Counted from the stretch's first letter, positions 17,551 to 27,329 are shown. The stretch is 64,000 nucleotides of DNA from an uncultured Lachnospiraceae bacterium (GCA_910579935.1 CAJTVQ010000011.1:33549-97548); one strand, 5' to 3'. Notes: generated from the letters alone by a model not told the origin. A program made the numbers and translations.

Positions 17551-18655
17551 TGACACTTTTTAGACCTGTTTCTCCCAAAAAGATATCTCCCGCAGAATTC
17601 CGTGCTTTTCAGCATGGACTCTTCTGCGGGAGATGCTTTTTTCTTGTTGATCATCCTATTTTAGGGCGCAAAAACCCCTTGGTGCTGATTCGGGCAGCGC
17701 TCTTTTCCCTATGCGGCTTTCTCCCCGGTTTTTCCTTCGAATTTATGTATTTTATCGTGCAGAAATCGGTGGTATTTATTGATATTCCACCCGATTGCAT
17801 ACAGCATAAATTCCTTGTATACCTTTTCTGTAGAACGGTAATGAAACCGGCGAAATTTTTCGTTTTCTTTTATGTCCCCAAAGTGGCCTTCTGTCTGTAT
17901 CGAGTGGATCTGACGGTTCAGGATCCCTTTTTCGCTCTGAATGTTGGAATGGGATTCTTCCTTCAGTTCCTCCCAGCGCTCATTGACTTTCATGACCTTA
18001 TTTTTCCCTGCATCTTTTTCGGCATTATATTTATATAAACATTTCTCCTTATGCCCACATCCACTGCAGCCTGCACACCCATACACCTCAAACGTCTGTG
18101 TATATCCATCCTGTTCTTTTTTTTCTGTCCGGATATGTCTTAATTCCCGTCCGTCATGACATACATAATAATGCTCGTCTTCAAAGACCTCGTACTTCAT
18201 GTTGTAATACTTCCCGGTGTCCTCTTTACAGGCACGGGTTTTCCGCTGTTCATGATCCTGAAGCTTGATATGGCTGGCAACAGCATTTTCCTTCAGATAC
18301 AGAAGATTCTTCTCACTGCCGTAACCGCGGTCAGCAGCATGTTCTGCCAGAGTTTCAGTATCTCAAGCGGAGAACAGTTGTCGATCTCAATTAGCGTATT
18401 ATTCGAAATTTTTTTATACTTTGTCAGCTTGCGCTTCCTGTTTTCTTCGATCACACTCCGGACTTTGTCCATGCCTTCAATGATGAACATCTGGGCATTT
18501 CCGAGGTAATACTTTGCCCCGTATCCATAACCGGCGCAGGAACTGGTGGTTCAGTTCATCCAATACCTCGCCTTTCAGCTTTTTCCCTTTGAAGTCATAG
18601 AAGGCATCCCCCTTTGGCTGCTGTCCTTTGGTCAGCAGGATAAAAGCAAGAAATA
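17536..18655 (-). mobile_element. IS1182-type insertion sequence remnant
   Basis: The left boundary is proposed at GGGGCTGTCGGGTAATGACAC-like DNA (17536 on), which resembles the terminal repeats of IS1182-group elements and lies inside the 3' end of nagA. A strong hairpin ATCTCCCGCAGAA/TTCTGCGGGAGAT (17585-17597, 17632-17644) with a T-run follows and can terminate nagBA transcripts. The element carries the broken transposase described separately and is cut off at about 18655, where it is joined to a solute-binding-protein fragment. No right inverted repeat is seen. Confidence 0.65.
17709..18655 (-). pseudogene. IS1182 family transposase, truncated and frameshifted
   Basis: Reading leftward, fragments in successive frames give KGDAFYDFKGKKLKGE (near 18600), YYLGNAQMFIIEGMDKVR (near 18490), then AADRGYGSEKNLLYLKENA (near 18330). 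An in-frame 163-residue C-terminal part (17709-18200) has CAGCSGCGHKEKCL and EGHFGDIKENEKFRRFHYR. The zinc-finger-like cysteines and the C-terminal block are typical of IS1182/ISL-type DDE transposases. There are at least two frameshifts (about 18530 and 18355) and the N-terminus is missing, so it is inactive. Confidence 0.8.
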
Positions 18656-19185
18656 CCATTTACTTTCCATGAGCCATCAAGTAAAAATGCTGCTTTTCCT
18701 TCCACAAACATTGCAAAAGTTTCATCATCTTTTGCTGAAAGCGTGTTATCGGGAAAATATCCTGCTTCATAAAGAGCCTTAATATCTTCCATCGCTGCTA
18801 CCCAGCCCTGTCCGATTTCATCCGAAGCGCTTTCAGGAATCGTCAGATGATTTTCCGTCGTGGTATGATTGAAAATCGCAAATTCCCACCAATAATGAGG
18901 AATGTCTCCCAATGCCGCCGCAATCGGTGTATATCCTGCATCTTTAATTTTCCTGCAGTCTGCTTCGAACTGTTCCCAGGTGTAGTCCGCTCCCGGCATT
19001 GCAACTCCTGCCGCATCCAAAATTTCCGTATTGACAAACATTGTTCTCTCAATTTGGCTGTTTATCATGGAAAACACAATGTAAATCATACTCAAAAAAA
19101 GAAGCAGAAACGGGAACAGCCATCCAAACAGCAGCATTCTTACAATTTTCCATCTTAAACTCTTTCTTTTCTTTAATATTTCCAT
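18656..19185 (-). pseudogene. Chimeric remnant: sensor kinase N-terminus fused to sugar-binding protein fragment
   Basis: The first ~47 residues (KKRKSLRWKIVRMLL, then a hydrophobic segment) look like the start of a YesM-type membrane histidine kinase. From MFVNTEILDAAG onward (near 19047) the frame becomes the middle of a family 1 solute-binding protein (DYTWEQFEADCRKIKDAGY, FAMFVEGKAAFLLDGSW), which stops abruptly at the IS junction near 18655. The two pieces normally belong to separate neighbouring genes of a sugar-uptake locus, so a deletion has fused them in frame. No function is expected. Confidence 0.75.
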
Positions 19186-19290
19186 TTCTTCCTGTTCCTT
19201 CCCTATGGCCTGCTATTCCGCAAATATTCCGTAAATATATAACAAACGGTTTCATGGCTTATCATACCATAAAACCGCCTGTCAAAATAC

Positions 19291-20709
19291 TTATTTCAAC
19301 CCTAAAAATTCTTCATAAATCTCACTTACTTTCTTCGCTTCCTCTTTCTCAGGCATCTCACAGAAAATACGCAGGAGAGGTTCCGTACCGGAAAATCTGG
19401 TCACGACCCAGCCGCCGTTCTGAAAATATATCTTACATCCGTCCATATATGAGATATGGTCTATTTCAAAAGGCAGCTCCGGAACTTTCCTTTCTTCCAT
19501 AAGAATTTTCTGCATTTCTTCTTTTTTCTCAAGGGTAAATTTATAGTCCCTTTCTTCCATATGTATCGACCCGCATTCTTCTTCTATCATCTGATAGATT
19601 TCAGACAGACGCTTGCCCGTTACCGCTATCATTTCTACCAGCAGAGCCGCCGCATAAACGCCGTCTTTTCCGTTAATATGTCCCCTTACCGTAAGACCGC
19701 CCGAAGATTCCCCGCCAATGACAGCATTTGTTTCTGTCATTTTTGCAGATATATACTTAAATCCTACCGGAACCTCATAACATTTTTCTCCAAAACTCTC
19801 CGCTACCTTGTCCAGCATATGAGTGGTGGAGAGATTTCTTACTACAGGACCGTTCCATCCTTTATATTTCACAAGATAATAATAGAGTAAAACCAGTATA
19901 TCGTTGGGATGCAGGAATCTTCCCGTATCATCAATGACACCGATCCGGTCCGCGTCGCCGTCCGTTGCCAGTCCGATATCGCATTTTTCATCAATGACAA
20001 ATGTCTGCAGGCTCCGTAACGTTGCGGCGGAAGGGGAAGGAAGTTTTCCCCCGAACAGAGTATCATGCCTTTCGTGAATCATCTGCACTTCACATCTTGC
20101 CGTCAGTAGAATGGTTTTCAAAGAAGTCTCACTTACCCCGTACATAGGGTCAAGGGCAATCTTAAGTCCCGCCCTGCGTATGGCCCCCATGTCCACTGCC
20201 TCGATGATATTATCCAGATATTCATTCAGCGGATATATTTCCTGAATAAGTCCCTGTTCCAGTCCTTTCGCATATTCCATGATCTGTATGGGTTCTTTCT
20301 TCGCTTCTATCTCACGGATATAGCCTTCAATATCCGCAGTCTGTGTTTCATTCGCATCCCTGCCGCCTTTGGTAAATACTTTGATTCCGTTATAGATTGC
20401 CGGATTATGACTGGCCGTTACCATCATTCCATAAGACAGCTCATGTTTCATCGTATAAAACATAACCAGCGGCGTCGGTGAAGACTTATTGATCAAAAGA
20501 GATTGGATTCCTCCGGCAGCAAATACTTCTGCCGCCCACTGCATGGCTTCCTTTGCCAGAAACCTTCTGTCATAGCCGATGACAATTTTCTGTTCCACGC
20601 CTTCCGCTTTCATCTTATTGCACATTGCCTTTGCCAGTAACTGAATATTCGCTTTTGTAAATTCATCCCCTATTACGGCTCTCCAGCCGCCTGTTCCAAA
20701 TGCTATCAT
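19291..20709 (-). CDS. Phosphoglucomutase/phosphomannomutase family protein
   Basis: 472-residue alpha-D-phosphohexomutase, moving phosphate between C1 and C6 of a hexose phosphate. Landmarks are the phosphoserine loop TASHNPAIYNGIKVF (about residue 100), the Mg-binding loop DGDADRIG (about 240), the sugar-binding GGESSGG (about 325) and the phosphate-binding RFSGTEPLLRIF near the C-terminus. It lies beside a GH94 phosphorylase remnant. That fits a route in which a disaccharide is phosphorolysed to a sugar-1-phosphate and then isomerised. The exact sugar (glucose or GlcNAc/glucosamine) cannot be decided. Confidence 0.92.
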   Translation of the reverse strand: MIAFGTGGWRAVIGDEFTKANIQLLAKAMCNKMKAEGVEQKIVIGYDRRFLAKEAMQWAAEVFAAGGIQSLLINKSSPTPLVMFYTMKHELSYGMMVTASHNPAIYNGIKVFTKGGRDANETQTADIEGYIREIEAKKEPIQIMEYAKGLEQGLIQEIYPLNEYLDNIIEAVDMGAIRRAGLKIALDPMYGVSETSLKTILLTARCEVQMIHERHDTLFGGKLPSPSAATLRSLQTFVIDEKCDIGLATDGDADRIGVIDDTGRFLHPNDILVLLYYYLVKYKGWNGPVVRNLSTTHMLDKVAESFGEKCYEVPVGFKYISAKMTETNAVIGGESSGGLTVRGHINGKDGVYAAALLVEMIAVTGKRLSEIYQMIEEECGSIHMEERDYKFTLEKKEEMQKILMEERKVPELPFEIDHISYMDGCKIYFQNGGWVVTRFSGTEPLLRIFCEMPEKEEAKKVSEIYEEFLGLK

Positions 20710-20742
20710 AGAATACCTCCTCTTATCACCGCAGAATGTTTC

Positions 20743-21864
20743 TCATCCCATAACCACTATTACTTCATGTACGCTTCCCTTCTCCTGCACCATGATTTTT
20801 TCCACTTCTTCATGATCCATTATAATTTTCTTCACACCTTTCATAACTCTGTCCGGATTCTCGACCGTGATATGATATTCTGCTCCCCGCCATTGCCTCG
20901 TAACCTGAAAACTTTTCCATTCCTTTGGAATACAGGGATCTATTTCAAGGAAGTCCATCTGCGGTCTGATTCCAAGCATATACCTGGTAGCGCTGAAGTA
21001 TGACCAGCCTCCGGAACCCGTCATAAACGGATGTCTCGCCCTTCCGAATCCGGTATGGTCTTTTCCCATAATAAACTGACAGTAGGAATAGGGTTCTGCC
21101 TCCCTCACTTCTATCTGGTCATTCTGATAATAAGGGCAAAGCGCATCATAAAATTTCATTGCCCTGTCACCCCTGCCGAGCTTACATTCCGCAGCCCATG
21201 CCCAGGGATTTGGGTGGGAAAATACAGCCCCGTTTTCTTTTAATCCCGGATATACCCGTGTAACAAATCCGATATCATCATCCGGTTTCGTATAAGAAGG
21301 GGCATTTAACAGCAATCCGTATGGTGTGTATAAATATTCATCAACACTGTCCATTGCCTGAACCGCTTTTCTTCCGGTGCCGCACCGGACAATACCCATG
21401 TGTTGGATTCCAAATGTACCTTTCCTTCCTTATCCTCCTGCGTCCCGATTTTCCTTCCGGCTTTTGTAATCCCCCTGATGTACCACTTCCCGTCCCAAAG
21501 TTCTCTGTCACAGGCTTCCTTTACTCTTTCCGCACATTCCGTATATTTCTTTACGTCTTCCTCATAAATTCTGCAAAGCCCAGTAATGCAGGAAAGATAC
21601 CATGGCGCTTTCTCCGCCGTCGAGATTCAGACAGTCATTCCAGTCTGCCCGAAGTCCTTTGCATATACCGCTGGCCCCTACCTGTTTTGCGGAAAAATCA
21701 AGAATAGTCTTTAAATGTTCATATATGGTATCTTCCCCTTTGTCCGCATAGGTCACTTTGTCCTTAAGAAATTCCATTTCTCCTGTTTCTTTTATATATT
21801 CCACTACCGCGCTGACAAGCCAGAGCGCATCATCGGAACATGCATCCTTCAGTCCTTGGATCAT
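20743..21864 (-). pseudogene. GH94 chitobiose/cellobiose phosphorylase, C-terminal remnant
   Basis: GH94 enzymes phosphorolyse beta-linked disaccharides. About 370 C-terminal codons of an ~800-residue protein remain, in three frames. The first piece holds DDALWLVSAVVEYIKETG and GLRADWNDCLNLDGGESA, the segment that bears the catalytic acid. The second (about 21400-21561) holds CDRELWDGKWYIRGITKAG. The third (20743-21399) holds PYGLLLNAPSYTKPDDDIGF and PFMTGSGGWSYFSATRY. Breaks are near 21565 and 21390. The first 400 or so residues are gone and AT-rich unrelated DNA replaces them. It is 34 bp upstream of the phosphohexomutase gene. Confidence 0.85.
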
Positions 21865-22004
21865 ATTTTTCCTGTTTATATTATAAAGGATAATGTTTTC
21901 GATTTGTATTGTAATATGTGTCATCTTTTGTTTTATTTTGGTGAAAGGGAAACTACATTTCTTAATCATGTACAAACCACTGCCGGTAAAAATAAAACAG
22001 CAAT

Positions 22005-22058
22005 AAAAAAACTCTCATTTCTTACAAATATCCTCAAAAAAGAAATGAAAGTTTTTTT
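22005..22058 (-). terminator. Bidirectional hairpin terminator after the antiporter gene
   Basis: AAACTCTCATTTCTT (left) pairs with AAGAAATGAAAGTTT (right) with one mismatch. The stem is flanked by A-runs on the left and T-runs on the right, so it can work for either strand. The 21865-22004 stretch beside it shows no gene. Confidence 0.75.
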
Positions 22059-22081
22059 ACAAATATGAATCTACTATTAAT

Positions 22082-23266
22082 CTATGCCGCCGCTTCTTTT
22101 TTATCTTTCGCATACAATATCTTCAGAATGATCGGTGTCAAAATAGAAGATACAATGATCAGCAGGATAACCGAAGTGAAATATACCGGAGTCAGCAGTC
22201 CCGCCGTCAATCCTTTTTGGGAAACGATCAGTGCCACTTCCCCTCTCGTCATCATACCCACACCGATTTTTAACGAATCAATACCATCAAATCTGCATAA
22301 TTTCGCCATAAGTCCGCAGCCGATAATTTTGGAAACCAATCCAACTGCCACAAATGCCAGAGAAAATATTAAAATTCCCATACTTACACTTTCCACATTC
22401 GTTTTTAAACCGATACTTGCAAAAAATACCGGACCAAAAAACATATAAGAATTTGTATCCATTTTCTTTGCTATGTATTCTGAATCCCTGATGGAGCAAA
22501 GAATAATACCTGCCACATAAGCACCCGTAATATCGGCAATTCCGAAATATTTCTCTGCAACATATGCCATGGCAAGACAAAATGCCAAACCCGCGATCGG
22601 AATACGCCTTGTATGTGGATATTTGGCATCTACCTTCTTAAAAATCCTGTAACTGATATATCCTACCACAATGGCAAATATAAAAAACAAAACCGTATTT
22701 ACGATCACTGTCATAGGATTGGAATCCGGACTCTTAAAACCGATTACAAATGTAAGGACGATAATACCAATCACATCATCTATGATCGCAGCGCTTAAGA
22801 TTGTCGTTCCGACTTTTCCTTTCAGTTTTCCCATTTCCTTCAACGACTCTACCGTAATACTGACAGAGGTCGCAGTCAGAATCGTGCCGACAAATACTGC
22901 TTTATAAAATTCCTCGTCTCCCCATGGGGCAAAACCGTAAAAAGCCATATAAAGCAATGCTCCGAATACAAGCGGAATAAATACGCCTGCACAGGCGATC
23001 AAAGCAGCAATAGGACCTGTCTTCATAAGGTCTTTCAAGTCTGTCTCAAGCCCTGCGGAAAACATCAGAAGGATAACTCCTACTTCCGCCATCTGCACCA
23101 GGAAATCCGACTGATTCACCCATCCTAAAATACTCGGACCAATGATAAGACCGGCAATGATCTCCCCTACTACCTGCGGTGCTTTACATTTTCTTGCCAA
23201 AATCCCGAAGAATTTCGCGGCTACCAAAATAATAGCCAAATCTTTGAATACCACATACGATTCCAT
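22082..23266 (-). CDS. CPA2 family cation:proton antiporter (Kef/GerN type)
   Basis: 394 residues, about 12 membrane helices. The segments GEIIAGLIIGPSILGWV, VILLMFSAGLETDLKDLMK and AAIIDDVIGIIVL are typical of monovalent cation:proton antiporter-2 proteins. The ID-D pair in the last one is the ion-binding site. No TrkA-N domain is attached, so it is a membrane-domain-only form such as GerN/NapA. Start 23266 is chosen because GAGGTGAGGAG precedes it. The open frame extends upstream without a ribosome site. Monocistronic. Confidence 0.92.
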   Translation of the reverse strand: MESYVVFKDLAIILVAAKFFGILARKCKAPQVVGEIIAGLIIGPSILGWVNQSDFLVQMAEVGVILLMFSAGLETDLKDLMKTGPIAALIACAGVFIPLVFGALLYMAFYGFAPWGDEEFYKAVFVGTILTATSVSITVESLKEMGKLKGKVGTTILSAAIIDDVIGIIVLTFVIGFKSPDSNPMTVIVNTVLFFIFAIVVGYISYRIFKKVDAKYPHTRRIPIAGLAFCLAMAYVAEKYFGIADITGAYVAGIILCSIRDSEYIAKKMDTNSYMFFGPVFFASIGLKTNVESVSMGILIFSLAFVAVGLVSKIIGCGLMAKLCRFDGIDSLKIGVGMMTRGEVALIVSQKGLTAGLLTPVYFTSVILLIIVSSILTPIILKILYAKDKKEAAA

Positions 23267-23382
23267 AATTCTCCTCACCTCTAAAATAATATAATTATAA
23301 TACCAATCACATATTTTAACACAAAATATGAAAAAAAACAGTACTAATTCAATAACAGTAAAGCCAAAGAATGAACTGTTAC

Positions 23383-23677
23383 CTAATTTCCTATCAGCAC
23401 GTTTTTTCCGCAAAATTCTGTAAAGCCAAAGGAATCTTCGTATTTGTTGGAAGTAGTTGTTACTACTTCCAAATTATTCAGATCAGAGAAAATAGATTCC
23501 TTACTAATTCTTGTTCATATTAAGGGTTTTTCCAAACCGCCTCGGACGGGTAATCAGGGTTACTTCATCGTCCTATTTCCACCATTCTTTGATAAATGCT
23601 GTTTTATCAACATAAAAATTATTTTTCATCCGAATTTTTTCAAAGTCCTGATTCCCTATTCCAACGGTTCTTGCCAT
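23383..23677 (-). pseudogene. AAA-ATPase-like/PD-(D/E)XK protein (DUF1703 type), remnant
   Basis: From ATG 23677 the frame gives MARTVGIGNQDFEKIR and NNFYVDKTAFIKEWWK, then a TAG, then DDEVTLITRPRRFGKTLNM, the degenerate P-loop block of this family. After a jump it continues with VTTTSNKYEDSFGFTE, a later block of the same family, ending at TAG 23383. Several hundred residues are missing. Such proteins are numerous in Clostridia and Bacteroides genomes and are suspected selfish or defence-like elements. Confidence 0.75.
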
Positions 23678-23680
23678 ACG

Positions 23681-24178
23681 CTAATTCCTTTCTGTGGACG
23701 GATCTCCATCCGGCAGTTTACATACATCAATCCATCCTGCCGAGCAGGAAGCCTTTTCCAATTCTTCCAAAGTCAGCACTACACAGCTGCTGTCACTGCC
23801 TGCTGCCGGAAGCATCGTATCAAACCTTTTCATGGACACATCCAGATAAGCGGTAACCCTTTCATCCTGAATATCAAACGGACAGACCCCGCCTACCGCA
23901 TGTCCCGTGTACTCGATCACTTCTTCGGGCGTCAGCATCCTGGCCTTTGTTCCGAATTGATCTTTATATTTCCGGTTGTCAATTTTCGCGTCTCCTGCCG
24001 TTACTACCAATACTGCACAGTCTCCGACTTTAAAAGAAAGTGTTTTTGCAATCCGTGCCGGAATCACCCCCGCCGCTTTTGCCGCCAATTCCACCGTCGC
24101 ACTGGAAACTTCAAATTCCTTTACCTTTTCCTCTAAACCAAACTTTTTCAAATATTCCCTGACCCTGTCCACTGACAT
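23681..24178 (-). CDS. ybaK: YbaK/ProX-type aminoacyl-tRNA deacylase
   Basis: 165 residues, one YbaK/EbsC domain. FEVSSATVELAAKAAG, IAKTLSFKVGD, the invariant lysine region DNRKYKDQFG and the GGVCPFDI loop match the editing enzymes that hydrolyse misacylated Cys-tRNA(Pro) or related species. Start ATG 24178 lies 8 bp after GAGG. A TTG two codons earlier is too close to it. The AAA-ATPase remnant begins 3 bp after its stop. The exact tRNA substrate is not deducible. Confidence 0.88.
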   Translation of the reverse strand: MSVDRVREYLKKFGLEEKVKEFEVSSATVELAAKAAGVIPARIAKTLSFKVGDCAVLVVTAGDAKIDNRKYKDQFGTKARMLTPEEVIEYTGHAVGGVCPFDIQDERVTAYLDVSMKRFDTMLPAAGSDSSCVVLTLEELEKASCSAGWIDVCKLPDGDPSTERN

Positions 24179-24225
24179 ATCCAAAACCTCACTTTATACA
24201 TGATCTGTTTAAAAACGCTGCCTTA

Positions 24226-25137
24226 TTACAGCCCAAGCTTTTTAAACAAATCTCCCAGCGAAGTTCCCACCTGCTCGCGGGAACTATATTCCGCAGCTTC
24301 TTTTTCTTCCATTTCATCCGGTTTGGAATCTTCTTCTACTGCTTTTATACTCAGACTGATTTTTCCATCATTAGTATTCAGGATCTTCACCTTTACTTCG
24401 TCCCCAACACTAAGCACTTCCGAAGGCTTCTTAATTCTCTTTTGGCTGATCTGTGAAATATGCACCAGTCCGCTTAAATTTTCAGGAAGGGAAACAAATG
24501 CGCCGTAAGGCATCAGGGATTCTACCTTACCCTTTAATACTGTTCCCGGCGCCAGCATGGATATCTTATGCTGAATCTCCGCTTCCGCCTTTTTCTTTTC
24601 TACCGCTTTAGCGGACAATACCAGCTTTTTCTTACTCTCATCCACGGTAATCACTTTTACCTTAAGCTGTTTATTCACCCATGCATCCAGGTCCTCCACA
24701 TAACTTAAAGATAAATGGGAAGCGGGAATAAATCCGCGGATTCCCTCTGCATAAGCAATGACACCGCCGTTTACCGTTTCACTGACTTTTACATCTATTT
24801 CTGTTTCTTCTTCCAGGTATCTCTTTAAAATATCCCAGGAAAGCACATCTTTTGCTTCTTTGCAGGAAAGCCGGATATTGCCTGCCCCGTCGTCTGTGCT
24901 GACCACAGTACCTTCTATTGTATCTCCCAGCTTCACTTCATCCAAAAGATTATACTTCGGATCATTGCTCATATCTTCTGCCTTAATGATTCCCTGGGCA
25001 TAATAATTCAGGTCGAGTATCACTTCCTCTTCATTTACGGAAATAACCGTACCTGAAATAATATCCCCTTCTCCTATTTTACGGAAAGATGCTTCTAATT
25101 CCATGCTGTAATCTTCCATTGATTCCATTTTTTCCAT
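24226..25137 (-). CDS. S1 RNA-binding domain protein (ribosomal protein S1-like)
   Basis: 303 residues with three S1 domains: GDIISGTVISVNEEEVILDL (about 24-95), a middle domain around GGVIAYAEGIRGFIPASHLS, and a canonical C-terminal one, GTVLKGKVESLMPYGAFVSL to KISLSIKAV (about 200-270). Such proteins bind mRNA or ribosomes. This short form is typical of low-GC Gram-positives and is not clearly the essential S1 of proteobacteria. The last ~35 residues are acidic and end in SLGDLFKKLGL. It lies in the same direction as ybaK, 47 bp away. Confidence 0.88.
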   Translation of the reverse strand: MEKMESMEDYSMELEASFRKIGEGDIISGTVISVNEEEVILDLNYYAQGIIKAEDMSNDPKYNLLDEVKLGDTIEGTVVSTDDGAGNIRLSCKEAKDVLSWDILKRYLEEETEIDVKVSETVNGGVIAYAEGIRGFIPASHLSLSYVEDLDAWVNKQLKVKVITVDESKKKLVLSAKAVEKKKAEAEIQHKISMLAPGTVLKGKVESLMPYGAFVSLPENLSGLVHISQISQKRIKKPSEVLSVGDEVKVKILNTNDGKISLSIKAVEEDSKPDEMEEKEAAEYSSREQVGTSLGDLFKKLGL

Positions 25138-25202
25138 TACTTTATCCCACTTTCTTTTTGATTTTTTATTTCAGTATTTACTTTTTATGAAATTCCTTTC
25201 CC

Positions 25203-27329
25203 CTATTTCACTACAAATACGCATACTGAACGGGGAATCATCTTTACTTTTCCTCCGCTTACCAGTACCATGTCTGCTTCTTCCGCAATTCCTTCCGGTA
25301 AATACCCAAAACCTGTATCTACTGCTGCATACCAGTTCGTTCCGGGCGGCAGGGCAGGAAGATTAAATTCCTGATTTTCCCAAAAGGTATTGATTGCCAG
25401 ACAAACAATATCATCCCCATCATTTTTTTCTGTTCTTCCGGCATATATAACTCTCAGTACCTTACATCCCCCGTTTGCTTCCGCAATCTGAATCTCCGGA
25501 AATCCAAGGAAACAACGCCCCATATCTTTTCTTATCACATGATGAGTCTTTCGGAATTTTATCATATACCGGAAAAATTCGTAAATATCCCTGTTTTCTT
25601 CCAGCCTGTTCCAGTCCAGCCATGAAATTTCATTATCCTGACAATATGCATTGTTATTGCCAAACTGGGTATTGCCAAATTCATCACCTGCCAGAAACAT
25701 TGGAATTCCGCGGCTCATCATAAGCACTGCGGCAGCATTTTTTACTAAACGGCGGCGCAGCGTCAGAATTTCCTCATTATCTGTCTCTCCTTCCACTCCG
25801 CAGTTCCAGCTCCTGTTATCATCGGTCCCGTCTGTATTATTCCACCCGTTTGCTTCATTGTGCTTGGAATTATATGAATACAGATCCCATAAAGGAAAAC
25901 CGTCATGACAGGTAATAAAATTTACCGACGCATTATTGCCTCTCTCTTTCGGATCATAAATATCTTTGGAACCCGTGATCCTCTTTGCCGCTATATGGGA
26001 CATTCCATAATCTCCTTTCAGGAAATCCCTCATATCGTCCCTGTATTTTCCATTCCATTCCGCCCAGCGGTTCCATGCGGGAAAACTTCCTACCTGATAC
26101 AATCCTCCGGCATCCCATGCCTCCGCAATCAGTTTTACATTACCTAATATCGGATCAAATGCCAGATTTTTTAACAGCGGCGGATTGCTCATAGGCGAAC
26201 CGTCTTCATTCCGTCCTAATATAGTTGCCAGATCAAATCTGAATCCGTCTATATGGTAAGCTGTTGTCCAATATCTTAAACATTCCGTTATCATCAGCTG
26301 TACCATAGGATGATTGCAGTTAAGTGTATTGCCGCAGCCGCTGAAATTATAGTAATGTCCGTCCGGCGTCAGCATATAATAAATGTCGTTGTCAAATCCT
26401 TTAAAAGAAAAACAGGAACCCATTTCATTGCCTTCTGCGGTATGATTAAAAACCACATCCAAAAAACACTCGATTCCGTTTTCATTCAGTTCTCTGATCA
26501 GCCTTTTTAATTCCGTACCCTCATGATTATGTTCTACCTCTGCCGTATAACCTGTATTTGGTGCAAAAAAGCTGACCGTATTATACCCCCAGTAATCCAT
26601 TACCACTTTGCCGTCCACTTCCCGGTAATCTTTCATTTCATCAAATTCAAATACCGGCATCAATTCCACGGCATTGACTCCTAAATCTTTCAGGTAACTG
26701 ATTTTTTCCTGCAGACCCTTAAAAGTTCCCGGATACTCCACGCCGGAAGAACCATGTCTCGTAAACCCCCTTACATGCATCTCATAAATTACCAAATCTT
26801 CCATAGGTATTAAAGGCAGCCTGCTGTTTCCCCAGTCAAAGTCATCTTTTACCACCCTTGCCCTGTAACAGTTAGTATCCCTGCTTAATACGCCCCAATC
26901 CCTCTGTCCGGTAACTGCTTTGGCGTAAATATCCAGAAGATATTTATTTTTATCCGTAAACAAACTCTTTTTCTTATCTTCTGGACCATACAGCCTGTAT
27001 GCATATTCAAACTGTTCGATATCAAGTCCGAACACAATCATGGAATATACTTTTCCGATTTTATAATGCTCCGGAAACGGAATCACTGCATAAGGCTCAT
27101 CTTCCAGTCTGTGAAACAGAAGCAGCTCACAGGATGTTGCCCAGTAAGACTGCACCGTAAAATTCACACCGCAGGGAATCGCCGTTGCCCCGTTCACTTC
27201 ATACATGCCGGGACGCACCTCAAATCCGTTTACCGTATCCATGGGAATCATATGAATGCTTCTCATGGGAGATATCACCTTATTACTGTCGTCTGATACT
27301 CTTTGTTCTTCTATCGTATTTGTTTCCAT
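25203..27329 (-). CDS. Glycogen debranching-type enzyme (GlgX/isoamylase, GH13)
   Basis: 708-residue alpha-amylase-family enzyme that cleaves alpha-1,6 branches of glycogen or maltodextrin. An N-terminal CBM48-like domain (PCGVNFTVQSYWATSCELLL) precedes the catalytic barrel. Conserved regions seen are DVVFNHTAEGN, GFRFDLATILG (nucleophile Asp), AEAWDAGG (acid/base Glu) and FITCHDG (third Asp). Start 27329 is preferred because GAGGGAACAGGAA precedes it. An upstream in-frame ATG would add 19 mostly charged residues. It is a single gene with no other glycogen genes nearby. The 27330-27541 flank is AT-rich with no feature recognised. Confidence 0.9.
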   Translation of the reverse strand: METNTIEEQRVSDDSNKVISPMRSIHMIPMDTVNGFEVRPGMYEVNGATAIPCGVNFTVQSYWATSCELLLFHRLEDEPYAVIPFPEHYKIGKVYSMIVFGLDIEQFEYAYRLYGPEDKKKSLFTDKNKYLLDIYAKAVTGQRDWGVLSRDTNCYRARVVKDDFDWGNSRLPLIPMEDLVIYEMHVRGFTRHGSSGVEYPGTFKGLQEKISYLKDLGVNAVELMPVFEFDEMKDYREVDGKVVMDYWGYNTVSFFAPNTGYTAEVEHNHEGTELKRLIRELNENGIECFLDVVFNHTAEGNEMGSCFSFKGFDNDIYYMLTPDGHYYNFSGCGNTLNCNHPMVQLMITECLRYWTTAYHIDGFRFDLATILGRNEDGSPMSNPPLLKNLAFDPILGNVKLIAEAWDAGGLYQVGSFPAWNRWAEWNGKYRDDMRDFLKGDYGMSHIAAKRITGSKDIYDPKERGNNASVNFITCHDGFPLWDLYSYNSKHNEANGWNNTDGTDDNRSWNCGVEGETDNEEILTLRRRLVKNAAAVLMMSRGIPMFLAGDEFGNTQFGNNNAYCQDNEISWLDWNRLEENRDIYEFFRYMIKFRKTHHVIRKDMGRCFLGFPEIQIAEANGGCKVLRVIYAGRTEKNDGDDIVCLAINTFWENQEFNLPALPPGTNWYAAVDTGFGYLPEGIAEEADMVLVSGGKVKMIPRSVCVFVVK

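Noticed and set aside
22287..22580. 97-residue cysteine-rich frame inside the antiporter gene
   Set aside because: It is a shifted reading of a conserved membrane protein gene with no start signal.
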